In this document: positions 36,337-49,603 of the stretch, in pieces
Layout of the letters: each line of letters starts with the position of its first letter
How positions within the stretch are numbered: the first letter of the stretch is position 1
Assembly: GCA_015039365.1 (NCBI GenBank)
Contig: WION01000015.1
Span: 124,001-188,000, forward strand
Source of the DNA: Amanita rubescens
Taxonomy: Eukaryota; Basidiomycota; Agaricomycetes; Agaricales; Amanitaceae
Direction: 5' to 3'
Length of the DNA: 64,000 nucleotides
Notes under the pieces: model-generated
What the model saw: only the letters and a program-made list of their open reading frames with translations
Database searches by the model: none
Told to the model about the DNA's origin: nothing
Program-made: the position numbers and the translations under genes

Positions 36337-38933
36337 GACCGTCGCCGGGTCACGAGGGTCACACGCTGACGGCGTACCCGACGGTGGTTACTCAGCTAAT
36401 TGTTAAGCATCGTATGACTACTCAGACACTCATGACTATGCTGAGGCGATATTCTACGCCTATGCTTGAAAAGCTGGCCTGCCTCGTGGCATGGAAAGAA
36501 GTAATGCCATAATCCTGAATCCCGTGGTCTGTCAAACTAGGTGCAGTGAACATCAGTGAAGCATAATTATCTTCCTGATGCTGGGAACCGACTAACACAC
36601 GATACAGTCGTTCGTTTACCCGTTCCTTCGGGTCTTCTGCTTCGTCAAGAGCAGAAGCTTCTTCTCAAAAGTTCTCGCGAAGGGGTGCGACATGAACTTG
36701 AGACGAAGACAATTTCTTCTCGCCGAATTCCTAGGACGGATACCTATTTTTACAGTGATCAACTTAAGTGGACCGACAGTGACCGAATTGCCCTCGTTAG
36801 GTTTGCTTATCGCGTATATCGGCCGGTGTCGTGATTCTCTGCGTAGCTGTTCACGAGATAGGTGCACCTGAGCTACGTATGAAACTAACAGGACTAGAAG
36901 AACATTCGTGCAATTGGAAATACAGTGACGTCATTGATTCTAGGAATTTCTCGTCCCAGCGTTCGTTTCAACCCACGGATGTGGCTGTAGGACGGTCGAA
37001 CGGCATTTCACAATCAAGATACGCAGATCTTGATTACTCGGATGCTACGATCTAACTGACATATCACGTACAAGACATAACTCTACTCAATCAGTCCTTG
37101 TATCACTTGATGATAAACGTGCAAGATAGATTTGCGCCAGCTCGTGATGGCTAGGACCGAACAGTGTAAGAACATCCAATCTATTTGGTAAACTTGATGG
37201 ACCCCTTCCACAGAATTCGTTTCAAGAAACATAGCCGTCCTTCCTGGGACGTCCACCAAATCCGGCACGTACCCGCCGCGTTTTGTGGTATTCATAGACT
37301 AGTGGCGCTTCCTCCCACCCCAATACTTTCCCCGTCTGCGGGACACCTATATCATTCGCAAAGGCGATTGGCGAATGACGCGGAACTGTGCTGATTATCC
37401 GGCAGTATTCATATCATATCAATGTAAGTCTGTGCTCCACGAATATAGTGCCGTTATCAGCTCATCTGAACCAGATCATATACCGCAATCGCGTCAGGAC
37501 GAACCACGACAAGCCCGTCGTTTCACGTAATGGTTCCGCTAATCGCTGGATGAAAATAATTTGAACCGTTCGCCCCGCCACAGAGGATTGATGTTACCAG
37601 ATCCCCATCAATAAGCTCAAAAAAAATGACGGCGAGATAGCACAATTCGGTTCTTACGATAGCAATTCACCGCGAGTGAACTTCCTTGATAACATGAGGC
37701 TCACACCATGCCTAAAGTGTTTGCGTGCGAACAATGGGAGGTGGTGGCACGAGGGCGCAGTCAGGTACTTCATTGATATGAGATATCGTATATTAATCGC
37801 TTCCAGTGGACGAAGAGCTTAGCGAGCTCGTGGCTCAACCGGCTTCCGGAACGTTCCTTTACCTTGCGAGGACGACTGGGACGTGCATGCTATACGATGA
37901 CGCCATAGAGATAAAACGGGAAGGCCATACATATGGTGCTTTTCTATCCTCCCCTAAGCGATGTCGATTGTTACCAGGAAATTGCCGATTCTAACTGCGT
38001 CTCATCTCATCCAAGACCCACTCGCTCCTCTCTGACGTCGTTCCCCAATGATTAATGACGTATGGTCAATCTTTTCTTTTTATTCTCCGTCAAGGTAGGA
38101 TTTTGCCATCGATTAGTTGCTAATTAATGAATGACGTTGTTGCGCTGCATTTTTTGCACCGACCCACTTGTGAGTTCGGCAGCTTTGGAAAGGTACGTAT
38201 ATCCTCCGATAATAGCCCTATGCCCAGTGCAAGTTATCCTTGAGCATGCAAAATGAACCAGGTATTGACTCCGAAGGGCTAAGGGCATGCTGGTCATGAA
38301 GCCAAGTCTCTCTTCGCTGCATCGTGGTCTTGGACGTAGTTTAGGACTTCTACCAGCCGTAGAGACGCTTGGTGTCGCGTGGTGCATGAATATGAATAGC
38401 ACGTTTGTGGAAACCTTATAGTATGTTCAGGTATAATTGCCCATTTATCTAGCAACTATCATTATAACGAATTGCAGTCAGTACTGCCACGACAGCTCAC
38501 ACGTCATTAAGAAACCATCAAAGCAAAAAAAACCAAATCATTATGCAAACGATCGTGCGACGCGATGCCTCATGGGGATATCCATAGAGATGATATATCG
38601 CAAAAAGTGACAGCACAAGTACACATGGAAAATGCACAGATAACAATGTTACATAAAAGAGAGAAAGTATTATGGTCGTCGTGAAATCTTGAAAAGTCAA
38701 ACAGGAGACAAGACAATACGAAAAAAATAATTCGTGCATCGTACATCCGTAAGCCAATAGAGCTGGAAAAGAAAAGAAGGCTGCCCAGTAGCTATCATCA
38801 CAATACGTGGAGGTCAGTGCTGCAACGAAGCTCCCAGTTACGATGTCAAGAGAGGAGGTGCCCAGATCCCAGATGTTGGCAATCAAAGTGTCTACAAATT
38901 CTGGATAACATATGTCGAAGAAGCAGTATTGGT
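36337..38933. other. Intergenic, no recognised gene
   Basis: About 2.6 kb with only short frames. The 122-codon minus frame 38886-38518 is very hydrophobic (many Phe, Leu, Tyr) and lies just downstream of the pseudogene at 38934; its composition fits AT-rich non-coding DNA rather than a known membrane protein. I annotate nothing. Confidence 0.5.
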
Positions 38934-39371
38934 TCAGGGTACAGGGGCAACTTCAAATGAAGCGGATGTTGCGTAGATGTCTCTAAGGTTGTAGCTTTAT
39001 GACATAATTTGACCTGCGCAGATCGTGAAGTTTTGGCGCGATTACCTCTTTTTTCAGTCTACGCACCCAGGGGGAACTGTGGGAAGTTTAATGATGACGG
39101 CTTTCACTGAGTTCTGAACGTTGTTCTTGAGGGCGAACGAGTTGTGGAATGTCCGGTCGAATAACAAAATCGAGAAAGAAGCGCTACGGCACTCTTCAGT
39201 CGACTAACAACTGAAGGTAGATGTCGTGGGCATACGGCGCGGTCCCTTGATCAGTAGAAGACCAGTGGATGACAGCAAGAGACCCTGAAGCCAAGCCGCC
39301 CGGTTGTTGAGCGATAATACTTTTAAATGACACATCAGCTGGAGACATATTTACTCAGCCTTGACGGACAT
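38934..39371 (-). pseudogene. Decayed tandem copy of the Kre9/Knh1-like GPI protein gene
   Basis: Paralogue of the intact gene at 40105-40929. Matching blocks in order: IIAQQPGGLASGSLAVIHWS (intact: IVLQQPSNVASNSPVTLTWS), FSILLFDRTFHNSFALKNNV (intact: FSIELVNQNFHNTFAVANNV), and NLRDIYATSASFEVAP (intact: NINDVYAISGDFSVAP). Intron positions are the same. The upstream sequence, including GTGTGACTTCAGAGAACTCC before the ATG, resembles the intact promoter. Damage: the signal peptide is missing (stop after MSVKAE), a net 11-nt deletion shifts frame before NLRDIY, and a TGA ends the frame at VAPVP, so the Ser/Thr region and GPI signal are lost. A short secretion-less product cannot be excluded. Confidence 0.8.
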
Positions 39372-40104
39372 TTTGGAAGATAAGGAGTTCTCTGAAGTCA
39401 CACAAAAGGCGGTACGAAAAGACGCCCAAAAGGCGCTGCGTTGTGCATACCATCAACCTTTTTGTATTGAGGTGTTTTTCCTCCTTCATTTGGGGCGGCA
39501 AACATGACATGATGTCAACTTCACCATAAGATGTGAATTGAAAGAAATATTGACAATACATGACACAGACGTCCAGAATTGTAAACGAGGGGTCCTTACA
39601 TTACTCAATATATCCTGGGCAGCGCCGATCGTGAATTCCTCTTCTTCCATCACTAACGTCCTACAGAGACTAGTTGGACAACTTGACCAAGAAGGAACCA
39701 TGCTGCTCTTTAGTTGACCATGTTAACAGGTACGCGCTGCGGACATTCACGTCATTAGCCGCAGAGTGAAGAAGAGGGTAGCAAGAGAGTTTGAAGGGAA
39801 GCTATACAGTTGTTGAATTTGACTTGATGCCCGCTCACGCGGAACATGAGCGTGACATTGCCACTACACGCGCGATACGATGCTTTTCGATCTACAAATC
39901 CAAAATGGCTTCATTAAAACAAAAAGTGTGTAATATTGACAGACAAAAGACACCCCAAAATGGATAAAAGGTACATCGGCTGCTGTGTCAAAAGAAAAAA
40001 ATCTCTCGTCCGTTATGAAAATCGAACTCTACCAAGAATAATATCTGGTATAAAAAATCATGCCTCGAACTTGAAAAAGTTTATCAAAGTTTGAAACATG
40101 CCTT

Positions 40105-40929
40105 TTAAAGAGCCAGAAGGGCCACACCCGCAAAAGCGGACATGGCCAACGCAGCGTATGAATTAGAAGAATGGGACACTGCACCATTGAACTTAGTCGA
40201 GGTGGCAGTGGAAGAACTAGAAGACTGAGAGCCAGATGAAGTAGCGCTAGAACCACTAGTTGGCGTGGTCGCTGAAGTACCCACCGTAGTTCCAAATGCG
40301 CTGGTAGTCGCGACCGCGGTTCTGCTGAACCAGCGTCAGGTAATCCTTTACATAAAAAAAGATCAAACTTACGTCACGGAGCCCGTTCCACTGTGGGATC
40401 CCGTCGTAGCAACGGAAGCAGCACTACTAGAGGGCGCTGGTGCAACGCTGAAATCGCCGGAAATCGCGTAGACATCATTTATGTTTCCAATATTCACGAG
40501 TTCAACTTGATATCCATCACTACGTAAATGTGAGTTCGGCGGAAATAGTTCTTTTCCCATGAGCTACACACCCTGTGGGAATTACAGGAAGAGTGACAGT
40601 GATACTTCCCGCAGAGGTTTGGACGTTATTTGCGACGGCGAATGTGTTGTGGAAATTCTGGTTGACCAGCTCGATCGAGAAGGTAGTACTATGCCACGCG
40701 TTAGTCAACTAATTGAAGGGAACACGTTGTACACATACGGATCGTTCGCTGGATCATTGGAAGACCAGGTGAGGGTAACGGGCGAGTTTGAAGCGACGTT
40801 GCTTGGCTGTTGAAGGACAATTGTTGCACATGCCAAAGGAGCGACGAGAGCGAGAATGCTTTCAAATAAAAGGTCAGCTAGGAGAACACGTAGAACGACA
40901 ACAAATACTGACACAGCCTTGGAGTACAT
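40105..40929 (-). CDS. Secreted Ser/Thr-rich GPI-anchored protein, Kre9/Knh1-like domain (about 224 aa)
   Basis: Likely cell-wall or surface protein. Exons: 40929-40739, 40688-40572, 40519-40373, 40324-40105. The N-terminus is a hydrophobic signal sequence (VSVFVVVLRVLLADLLF, then ILALVAPLACA). One beta-sandwich follows (VLQQPSNVASNSPVTLTWSS, TTFSIELVNQNFHNTFAVAN, DGYQVELVNIGNINDVYAIS), typical of the Kre9/Knh1 N-terminal domain. A Ser/Thr/Ala/Gly-rich stalk of about 80 residues follows, then SNSYAALAMSAFAGVALLAL, a GPI attachment signal. The last acceptor is a tandem CAGCAG, so forms differing by one residue are possible. It is tandem with the pseudogene at 38934-39371. Confidence 0.85.
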
Positions 40930-41308
40930 TTTGAAAGGAAAAAAAGTGTTCTCTGAAGCCACGCAGGAGGCGAGTAGAAAAGAAGCTGAGGAACAAAAGA
41001 CGTGTCAACCACCTGGAAATTTATTTATAAAGTAAGCTAAGGAGCCAAACATGTGTCAACTGAATGACGGGCTGTAAAATCCGCCTCATCGGCTGAGCTT
41101 TCGAGACTGCGATCGTGCATATGATCCTTCCTGCAGGTATACGCAATGCTTACACGGTTCATGCCACGATTTGCTTCAGCAAGGGATGAGGGTGTGGAGA
41201 CACCAATTATTCATTTTCTAGTCTAGTCTAGGCTAAGGTCCACATGGGAATTGACTAATATATCTTTGGAAATAATTCAGTCCTCGTAATGAGACTAAGA
41301 ACTAACGT

Positions 41309-42124
41309 TCATACCTCATCGAACGGCCGGGTATCGTTGAAACAGCTGTCCCATACCTCGTTGACCGCACGTTCCGCTGTCGCGGCATTAGGGCAAGCCG
41401 GATTTGCGGCCACCGATTCCGCGGCGCGGCGGCGAACACAGGCCTGAAGATTCCGTAGTTGACAGCTAAACGATCATGGCTTATGGTCTTACCTGATGCT
41501 GTTTTGAAAAGGCCACAAATCCCCGCCTCAGTTCCCGGGTATACCGACAGTCTCCGCTTAAGCTATTTGCGCGAATCTGTTCCGAGCTTATTCGTCAGAC
41601 ACCCATTTGCTTGTATGCGCACTCAGACAACATTCACTTCACTGCAGGCATGATGCCGTAAATTTTTCCAATCAACCTTGAACTTGCAATGGTCATACAT
41701 ATGTACAAGCTCATGGACAAGTGTATGTTCCATATGTGTCTGACTGAAGAAATGACCCGCACAAAGGACGACGGCTTCATGTTCCGGGCTGAATCCACCT
41801 GCACGCGTCATATCGCACGGAGCACAGATGATGTTCTTCGGCGGCACTTCGCATCCCGACAGCTTCAGATGCTTCAGCATGAACACAACAGCCGGACCTG
41901 CTCACAAACACGTTGGGCTCATTAATGTGCGCGAGAAGAGGGTCTAACTGACTATAGTTCATAAGGTATTCTTTCTTCTCTTCGCAGTGACGAAAGTGAT
42001 GCATACGTTCCTCTTCCGTTACACCCAACCCGGTGATTATAGTCAATTTTTTGCGCCATCTGGCAAACGCGCCATCTTGTTCAGGTGATTCGCCTGAGGG
42101 AGGGACTTGCGTCGTATCGGACAT
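41309..42124 (-). CDS. ATP23: Mitochondrial inner membrane protease ATP23 (216 aa, 4 exons)
   Basis: Zinc metalloprotease of the intermembrane space that processes Atp6 and assists ATP synthase assembly in yeast. Exons: 42124-41953, 41897-41638, 41576-41493, 41443-41309, in phase. The catalytic motif HELVH is at 119-123 ([13 protein letters not shown]), with Glu120 as base and His119/His123 as ligands. Multiple Cys residues (CAPCD, CAGHFF, HHACSE) fit the disulfide-rich family. The first splice was chosen so that LMNYS joins [15 protein letters not shown]. The C-terminus is [14 protein letters not shown], as in the family. No N-terminal presequence is evident, consistent with import by the Mia40 route. 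Confidence 0.94.
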
Positions 42125-45100
42125 AGAAATAAGAGTGCTGGCAGGCTATATTTAGGTGTTCACATCAATTTCTTCCCACGATGGAGCTCACAAGCCAGAA
42201 GAAAACACATTGGTCACAACCCCAGGTGTTGTTATTAACAATTGTACTATTTCTGACACGAAAACCTATCAGGGAGGGACACAGCGGGCCAGCGAATGAT
42301 GCCGAGACATGTTCAGGACGACAGATGATAATTGGCAGAACGCCGGGTCATGACAGGCCTAGGTTACGGGAACGAAGCACAACTCTCTAAGATCACTGTG
42401 ATCTTATCTCCGCAGTATCAAAGTAAAACTGGCAGGCTCCTCTTCGGTTCACGCTCTTCAGAGACCCTTACTTCGTCAGCCTACTGAGATGTGGGCCACG
42501 GTTGAACCGGACGCTGTGGTAAGTAAACGCCTCACCAACCCCCTATCCTGCGACTCTAACTGTCACTTCCGGAAGCTATCGATTGTCATGTGCAGTCGGA
42601 TAGATGCATGCATCTCACGTGCCATACACCCTCAGTGCCTCACACCAGACCAATTGACGGTTCGTGTTGGCATCATGGAAGTTCCCAGGAGGTGACACTC
42701 CCTGTCATGCACAATCTATCTGATGAACGAAGCTCACTCGTACCAACATCCAAACCCCGATATCTCGGTCAAACGCTGCATGTTCTATCAGAACGACGAC
42801 CACCGATGCAAAATCAACGTCAGCGTGGTAGGACTGTTCCGAGGATCGATAAAATCGATGGCCATCTGTGTGGGGAACCCGTATTAATTTCAGGTGAGCC
42901 TCCGTACGACGAACAATCAGACCGTCGCGCGTAATCCAAGCTCAAATTGATGATGTAATATTCCTTGACATTCCCTGTACGCGCTTGGACTATTCGCAAC
43001 TCCGCCCGGACTAACCGGAACGAACCGTAGTTATGAAGGTACGCTCGTGCAAACGATCAACGATTGGTCTGGACTCTGCGTCGGAGGATGTCACCAAAAT
43101 GTGATCTAGCATCAAGCCAGCTTCGTTCTCAGTCGGGAATTGCAACCGTCTAATGACGTTATCTGCCATCAGCTGATTGTAATATATCTCGTTCTTCCCA
43201 TTATTCGCATTTATAAGATCATAGATTTTCGCCACTGTGAGATTAAATAAGGCATGAACGGAAGGCCATGCATGTCCGTAAGTTTTGTCCCGTTGTTCTT
43301 GGTCCATCCGAAGTTGAGTCGGCAAAATCACCTCTTCCACAGTAGGTCAAACTACAACAGCTGACCAGCTACTAAAGGTTATCCCACTTGATTCCTGACT
43401 GGCTTTTCTTTTTAGCTATCCGCTTCGGAGGGGCTACGGAGCTGGGGCCGAACTAGGCACCCTCTCGTATCTTGTATAGGAAAGCTTTGGGACTCATGAG
43501 GGATCAGCTTGGAGCACACACGACGACACATGATCAGAACTAAGAGTATACGGCGACAAGTCTATCTACCGAAGCTGTACGTAACTAGCATGGGATTCAA
43601 ATAGAATCAAACTCCATCAATTGGGCGCTGAGTAGTTGACAGCCCCATTCAAACAAGGAGCGCAGGAGATGGTACACCTTCTCATCACCGAGATAACCAG
43701 ACGACTACTCTTGGACAAACCGTGCACAAACCATGTCTGGGGTAATAGACTCCAAGCTGACAATCGTGTAAAAAAGCACACAACAGGGTCGTCGATCTCA
43801 CGATACGTACCTCTCACTCTGACATGACACCAATCGTAGATTTTCGCTATTGGCTTCGGTCTTTGATCGTTCTTTTAGTTCAACACTTTACCGCTCTAGG
43901 CCAACTGCCAGGAATAGTAGTTGGCTGAGTAAAAAATAGCAGCAAATATCACTGATATCACATTATCTCAGCAGCCAAACAAACAAACAGTCATGAGTCG
44001 CGTCGTTCTTCACCAAGCGCAAACACGATGCACCAAAATACCCTTCACATTAGGTCCTTATGGGTCTTCTTAAACGCTATGCGACACTTCAGCCAACTCA
44101 GGGACCCTAGGGTCGGACGCAGTTATGGTCGCAATTGCAAAATTTTCCGCCTAGCCAACAGCCTACGGGTCGCGACTCCGACCAACCGACCCCAGCGCGC
44201 GCCCGTGCGCATTGCTTATCTGGGTCGACCGAGACCTCCGGTCGCCACCCCCTCCCTCGTCATCGAACATCGAGCCCGCGTACCTTGAAGTCTAGACGAT
44301 CCCCTTAACTTATCGCTCAAATCAGGGCGGTTCAACAGATATTTCGACTATCGGATCAAGAAAAATTAGTTCCTTGTCCATCAAACATATCAACGACCAG
44401 TTCTATATGCACTCAAGGGAGGAGGGTCGGACCTAACGCGGGCGCATAGCCTAACTGTACTTTACGTGCCCTGGCCTGTCATGTCAACCGTTATCTAAAT
44501 CCCAGACTAGCCTTCTCGGTCCATTTATTCAGTTTCGGTCCTACGTATCCTACGTCTTATATACGTACTAGTTGATGTTCATCTATTCACTTATTTGGCT
44601 TTTTTTCTCGTGTGCCACGAAATGTATTCAGTCAGTCGTTATCGCGAGCTGTTCATCAAATACTACTCCGAGGGGATGGCTATAAACAAAGTTTGACATG
44701 AGTCTGGACCGGTCCTTCAAGAATATAGATGGGCATGAACGGCGTCGAGACCAACAGCCGGTAGGCCTAGTGCGCAAAGAACACGCCATAACTACCCCCC
44801 TCGAAATTGACGCTCAACCGGCTCCGTTGCGAACTTTGCGCAGCGGACTATGCTTCTAAGACTCTAGACTCTAGACCAATTCATTATGCCACAATGGTTC
44901 TTGCAGGAGAGCAGCTTGCCGTTGGCAATGCTTAAGCGGAGGAACAACGTGCCCGACGACATCGTGGCACATGGCGGTCAGAAGCATGTATACATTATCA
45001 TCTTATCAATATATTACATTCGCGTACTAGTCCTGATATCCAAACTTAGTTCTACGGTGTTTGTTACGCCCGGTGTAATGACGCACCTGGAAAGCGTTTG

Positions 45101-45126
45101 ACATGGTCAATGAATTGTACACGCTT
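42125..45126. other. Intergenic; one 109-codon minus frame that looks coding
   Basis: Three kilobases without a recognised gene. Minus 43340-43011 is open for 109 codons (MEEVILPTQLRMDQEQRDK at its start, TVAKIYDLINANNGKNEIYY in the middle) and has protein-like helical composition, but I know no family for it and see no neighbouring exons; it may be a small orphan gene. Other short frames are treated as noise. Small direct repeats of ACTCTAGA occur near 44866-44878. Confidence 0.4.
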
Positions 45127-47018
45127 CTATAGCTTTGCGGGGTTTGTCCACTTGGGCGCGCGTTTCTTTCATGCGGATCGAACCATAACGTCATTCACAA
45201 ATCCTCGGAATCATAATGGATGTCACATACCTCAACGAATGCACGCAACCCTTCCTATCATGACCGAGCGAAGCACCAAAAAGTTTGCCCAGTAAGTAAA
45301 AGCGCCGTAGGCAAGGGACAAGGTACCGCAGGAACAATAAAGGTCCGAGAAGTCAATGACACGTGTCACGGAGGATCGTCGGTGAACGAGATCCAAGAAA
45401 GTAACATTCCAAAGATGGGAGGGAAAAAAGAAGACATACCTTAATATTATCTCCTTCATACACACGCTTTGATTCCAAACTCCATACATGCGTGCGAAAT
45501 GCTTCTTCAACACCGTATTTTTGTGCTAATAGGAGAGCCACTTTGGTGGATTGCACAGCGTCCGGAGAATTCCTTGTGATTTCCTTTGCGAGGTCGATAG
45601 CGGTGGACAGGACTTTGTCAGCAGGTACAACGGTATTAACACTATATGACATTATCTCATCAGCAACGGTGAAGTTAATGGCTAGACCAAAGAAAAAACA
45701 TAGTCTAAGAGACGTAACCAAATCGAATACGGTAGCACCGAACAAATCCGATCATGTTAATGATTAGAATGGACAAGTAAATGCAAACTCGTTCGAATGA
45801 AGTTGGTAATTCGGAGAGGAAACAAGCTCACAATCCGAACCGGGTTTGTGCCTCGTCCGCCCCGACTGTCTTCCCAAGCAACAAAAGCTCGGATGCAAAC
45901 TGAATCAGTTCGGAGACGATTAGCGTTTGCGTGGTACCATGACAATGATGGGGAACGGAGGACGGGGTACATATACACTAGCCCCATGACTTGACAATAA
46001 CAAATTTGAAATGCCGTTAGCGTCAAGAGAAGCTCTAGAATGCTGCGGTTTGTCCATATTGAACGCTAAACCCACCTGGTGCCCGCATATGCGTGCTATG
46101 CGAGGTATGCCTAAGGGCAAGGATGAGCAACAAGTCCGATGACCAGGCACGTTGTTTGAACCCACCTCCAAGAACAGCAACCACGCCTCTTTTCACCTCC
46201 GGAAAGGAAAATTTTGCATCGGAGCTGGCAACGATGATATCACAGTTGACTAGCATCTCCATGCCTCCTCCATATGCTCCGCCAATCACTGCGGCCACAA
46301 TGGGCTTGCTTGAAATTCTCCGGGAAATCGATCCGAACCCGTGTAAAGTGGCATCTATGTGCTCCTGTTCGTTTGTTTCGCCTCCATTTTGCGTCCTTTC
46401 ATTCCATCTATAGCGTGGAAAATGACGTTAGATTCTCATGGACACACAGGACGGATCACACGTGAAACGACGAGCGCGGAGGAATAGATGGAAAAAAACA
46501 ATAGCAGCGAAATGATGTATAGGACAAAGACGGACTCGCTAGGATGAAAGCTCCGCGATGACGTGCGATCGCGACCGGGCAGCTTTGATGTATGAAGTCA
46601 TCATTGTAAAATCGATTAAATATACAAAGAAAAAAAAGTACGAAATAACTTACGCTTTCAGATCAGCGCCTGCACAAAAGAGACGCCCGGCACCTGTAAC
46701 TACGGCAACCCTGGATAGACAGAAGCGTTATCAGTATATCAGGTTGAAAGTGTTGATGAAATAAAGGGCGGCAGAAAGTGGCATTGCGTCATCGTTGGAT
46801 TTAGCAAAGTCTCGCCAAGGTAGGCGGTGTACTCACCATAGCCGAGGTTCGCCTTCAAACCAGTTTAGTACGCGTCCTAGATCATGTGCCATTGTGGGAG
46901 TCATGGCGTTGAGCGCCCATGGGCGGTTGAGGGTCAGCAGGAGGACATGTTCGGCAGGAAAGTCCAGCCTGAGCTCATCTGACACTGAGGGAGGGCTGGG
47001 CGGATCTAGAGACGACAT
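45127..47018 (-). CDS. Enoyl-CoA hydratase/isomerase family protein (282 aa, 8 exons)
   Basis: Crotonase-fold enzyme, probably acting on enoyl-CoA in fatty acid or branched-chain catabolism. Exons: 47018-46837, 46710-46654, 46407-46166, 46110-46076, 45899-45832, 45641-45440, 45254-45231, 45165-45127; 849 nt in phase. Family marks: HVLLLTLNRPWALNAMT, the oxyanion-hole segment VTGAGRLFCAGADLKAW, PIVAAVIGGAYGGGMEMLVN with CDIIVAS, FSFPEVKRGV with Glu at the usual catalytic position, RFGFVNTVVPADK, and the end KRAPKWTNPAKL. Exon 7 is only 24 nt (EGLRAFVE) and exon 4 is 35 nt. Several introns (190-250 nt) are longer than usual here. There is no obvious presequence or C-terminal SKL, so the compartment is unclear. 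Confidence 0.93.
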
Positions 47019-49603
47019 TCAAGTTCTTTGCAAGTTCTCTCAAGGCTCCAGCTCCAGCTAGCTCCAAGGCGCCTAGGCATGGGAACTATGTTCGGGTGGA
47101 TGTTTACCCGGACGTGATGATCGCGTGGCTCTCCGCGAATCGCTGACGTAGTCCATCATCACAGAGCGGAACGACCGGCGCGGGATGGATAATTTCTCAC
47201 GCAAAAGGAAAGTGGAATAGAAAAAATTTGGCAAGATACATGTACAAGAATCGCGCAATGACTTCATCACTGTCGATGATGATACACAATAAATATCCTT
47301 TCCCCTTCCTTCCTCTGCTCTCCATTAGATAGATGTGCGTGCCATACAAGTTGCGAAGACGGATTATGAGCGATGCGACGAGTCATTAGAGGTATAATCG
47401 GATGATGGACATGATGATGCGGCGGTTACTATTCAAAAACATTTATCAGCATGGTTGTTGAATAAGTAATCGGACAATACAAGACGAACCTGATACACAT
47501 GATTGCAAGAAAGAAAACGACGAAAACAGGGTATGCAAGAGCGCGCTACACCGTTCATTTGAACGGGCAGGTAGGGGAATGAGCGCCGCGGTAGCCACAG
47601 TGGCAACATTGGGGCGCGGAGTAATTGACTGTGGATAAGTCTGAATCGTCGAATGGTATTGAGAGTGCGTTGACCGGGACGGTCATCGACATGAGCGACA
47701 TAGTCTGTTGACGGGGATGTGACGAGATGTCAGCTGCGATAGGGCAAGAGTTGGCAGCAGAGGAAGACGCGTGCATGAGTGGCGAGAGGAATATACGAGT
47801 TGGTGGGGGACTGAGGAGACAGAACGCGAAAAGTCAGGCTTTTATCTTGGAAACGGGCAGGCCACAATTGGTATTAGTAGACAGCAGATTATCCCGAAGG
47901 ACCTGCTGTTAGTCTGAATGGCGTCTCTCTGGGTCGTTCCGTAAACGGAAGCCAGGCGGCTGATCTCCAATCTGAAACCCTTCAAAATGACCCTGCCTTC
48001 ATTCATTACCGCTTTCGTACGGTCCGATCTGGCTCGGCTCATGTCGGCTCGGCTCCCTTCAGTTGTCTGCGTAACTAACCGCATTTGGTTCTCCTTTGCG
48101 CATTGTTCGGTCCCAAAGAATTTGGTCTTGAGGCTTCCGCGTTGTCTGCCGGTTGCTCAGCGCCAAGGTACAATCGTCCTATCTCCCCACACTCCCTTGG
48201 CTCCAGAAAAAAATTTCCGCCCTACCCCGCAGATAACATGTCCCTATGTGAACACAAACGTGCATAAGATCAGATTGAAGCCTTCACATCACCTTCTCTT
48301 GGCAATCAATTCATCTCCCTACTCTTCGTGCTATATTCGGATTTGCGCTAACCGTAGAAAAAAACACCGGCTTTGGACTATTGCATGCCCTCTTTCATGA
48401 ATCAACGCCAAAACCTGCCGTCACTCCGGTGAAAACTAAAACCCCTATGGCGCACGTTCACCATCATAACTGCGATATGAGCTATTCTTACTTGCCGGTC
48501 AGCGCGCGAACTCGTAAGACTCATCTACAATAACAATCCTGAACGAGTCACAACACTAGAACCCTGCAGGTCCGTCAACAGCACACAGTTCAACCTATTA
48601 TGCGCCTCCCTATGGTATTCAACACCCCAAATTCGAATGTTCAACGTTCCTACATCGCTTTTTCTATTTCGTATAAATCAATCAAGCGCTTTCGTCATCG
48701 CCATTTATCTCACCTCCCAATTCAGTCCTTTTATTAATCACAGCTTTCACGTACACATGGCAAGGCGGTATACTTTTCGCCGTTTGTCTTGTGATCACTT
48801 TTACAGTAATCTCACGTCTTCAGACGCGTTTCAATCAATAATATACTAGCACTCGAATGCCGTCGCGGATTTAGTCGCCCGCCCACCGTGCCGCACCAGA
48901 TGCCCTGTTTTGTCTTGACCCCACGGCATCCCGCCGCCACTTTCCAGGCTATGACGCACCTGCACATACATCTATTCGCATTTAGATCACTTTTTCACTC
49001 TAGATTGGTCAAAGAAGCCCATTTACATCGCTCTTCTTCCGTGTTTCACCGCTGAGAACTTCTCGAATGTATTTTATTTTGATTCCCCCTCGGACGTACG
49101 GTGCCCGGCATTCTAAGAAAAGATAAAACCACTACATTGCCATGAACAAATTGTGTGTGTCCCTTTCATTTACACTATCGTGAATGTGGTTCTTGGCGGG
49201 AATCCTTGGCCTTTTATGGTTTCTTCCGATTATCGTGGTTTGAAGCACGTTGGGGCAATCATACAATAATATGTAACTAGAACAATCAAGTTGATCATGT
49301 ACAGCCAGACCAAGCACACGTTGCGCAGTAACCAGCCAGCTGGAATCAAAAAATCCTTGTATCGCCTCCCACAGCTTTTTAACTCGGGGCTAGAACCCGG
49401 ATAAGTTGCCCTACTGATTCAATACATTGATCACTATACCGTAATCAATACACAACATAACGAAAGAGAAGTCGGCCGCCATCAATACAGCATGTACACA
49501 CATTATAAGTCGTGACTAACTCAAAATTTACAAAAGGTCTTCGCCGCAATCACCGTAAGTATCTAGGCTCAGCATGGTGCCTCAGGCCTCGGGTCCCGCC
49601 ATC
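47019..49603. other. Intergenic; possible small zinc-knuckle-like frame at 47555-47776
   Basis: No firm gene. Minus 47776-47555 (73 codons) ends CCHCGYRGAHSPTCPFK, a Cys/His pattern that looks like a zinc-binding tail; it may be a terminal exon or a small protein, but no upstream exon is clear. The stretch 47800-49500 is T/C-rich with only short frames. Confidence 0.4.

Noticed and set aside
41880..41957. Apparent frameshift in ATP23 near NEPNVFVSR
   Set aside because: A normal intron (41952-41898, donor TATA|GTCAGT, acceptor GAGCAG) restores [13 protein letters not shown], so no recoding is needed.
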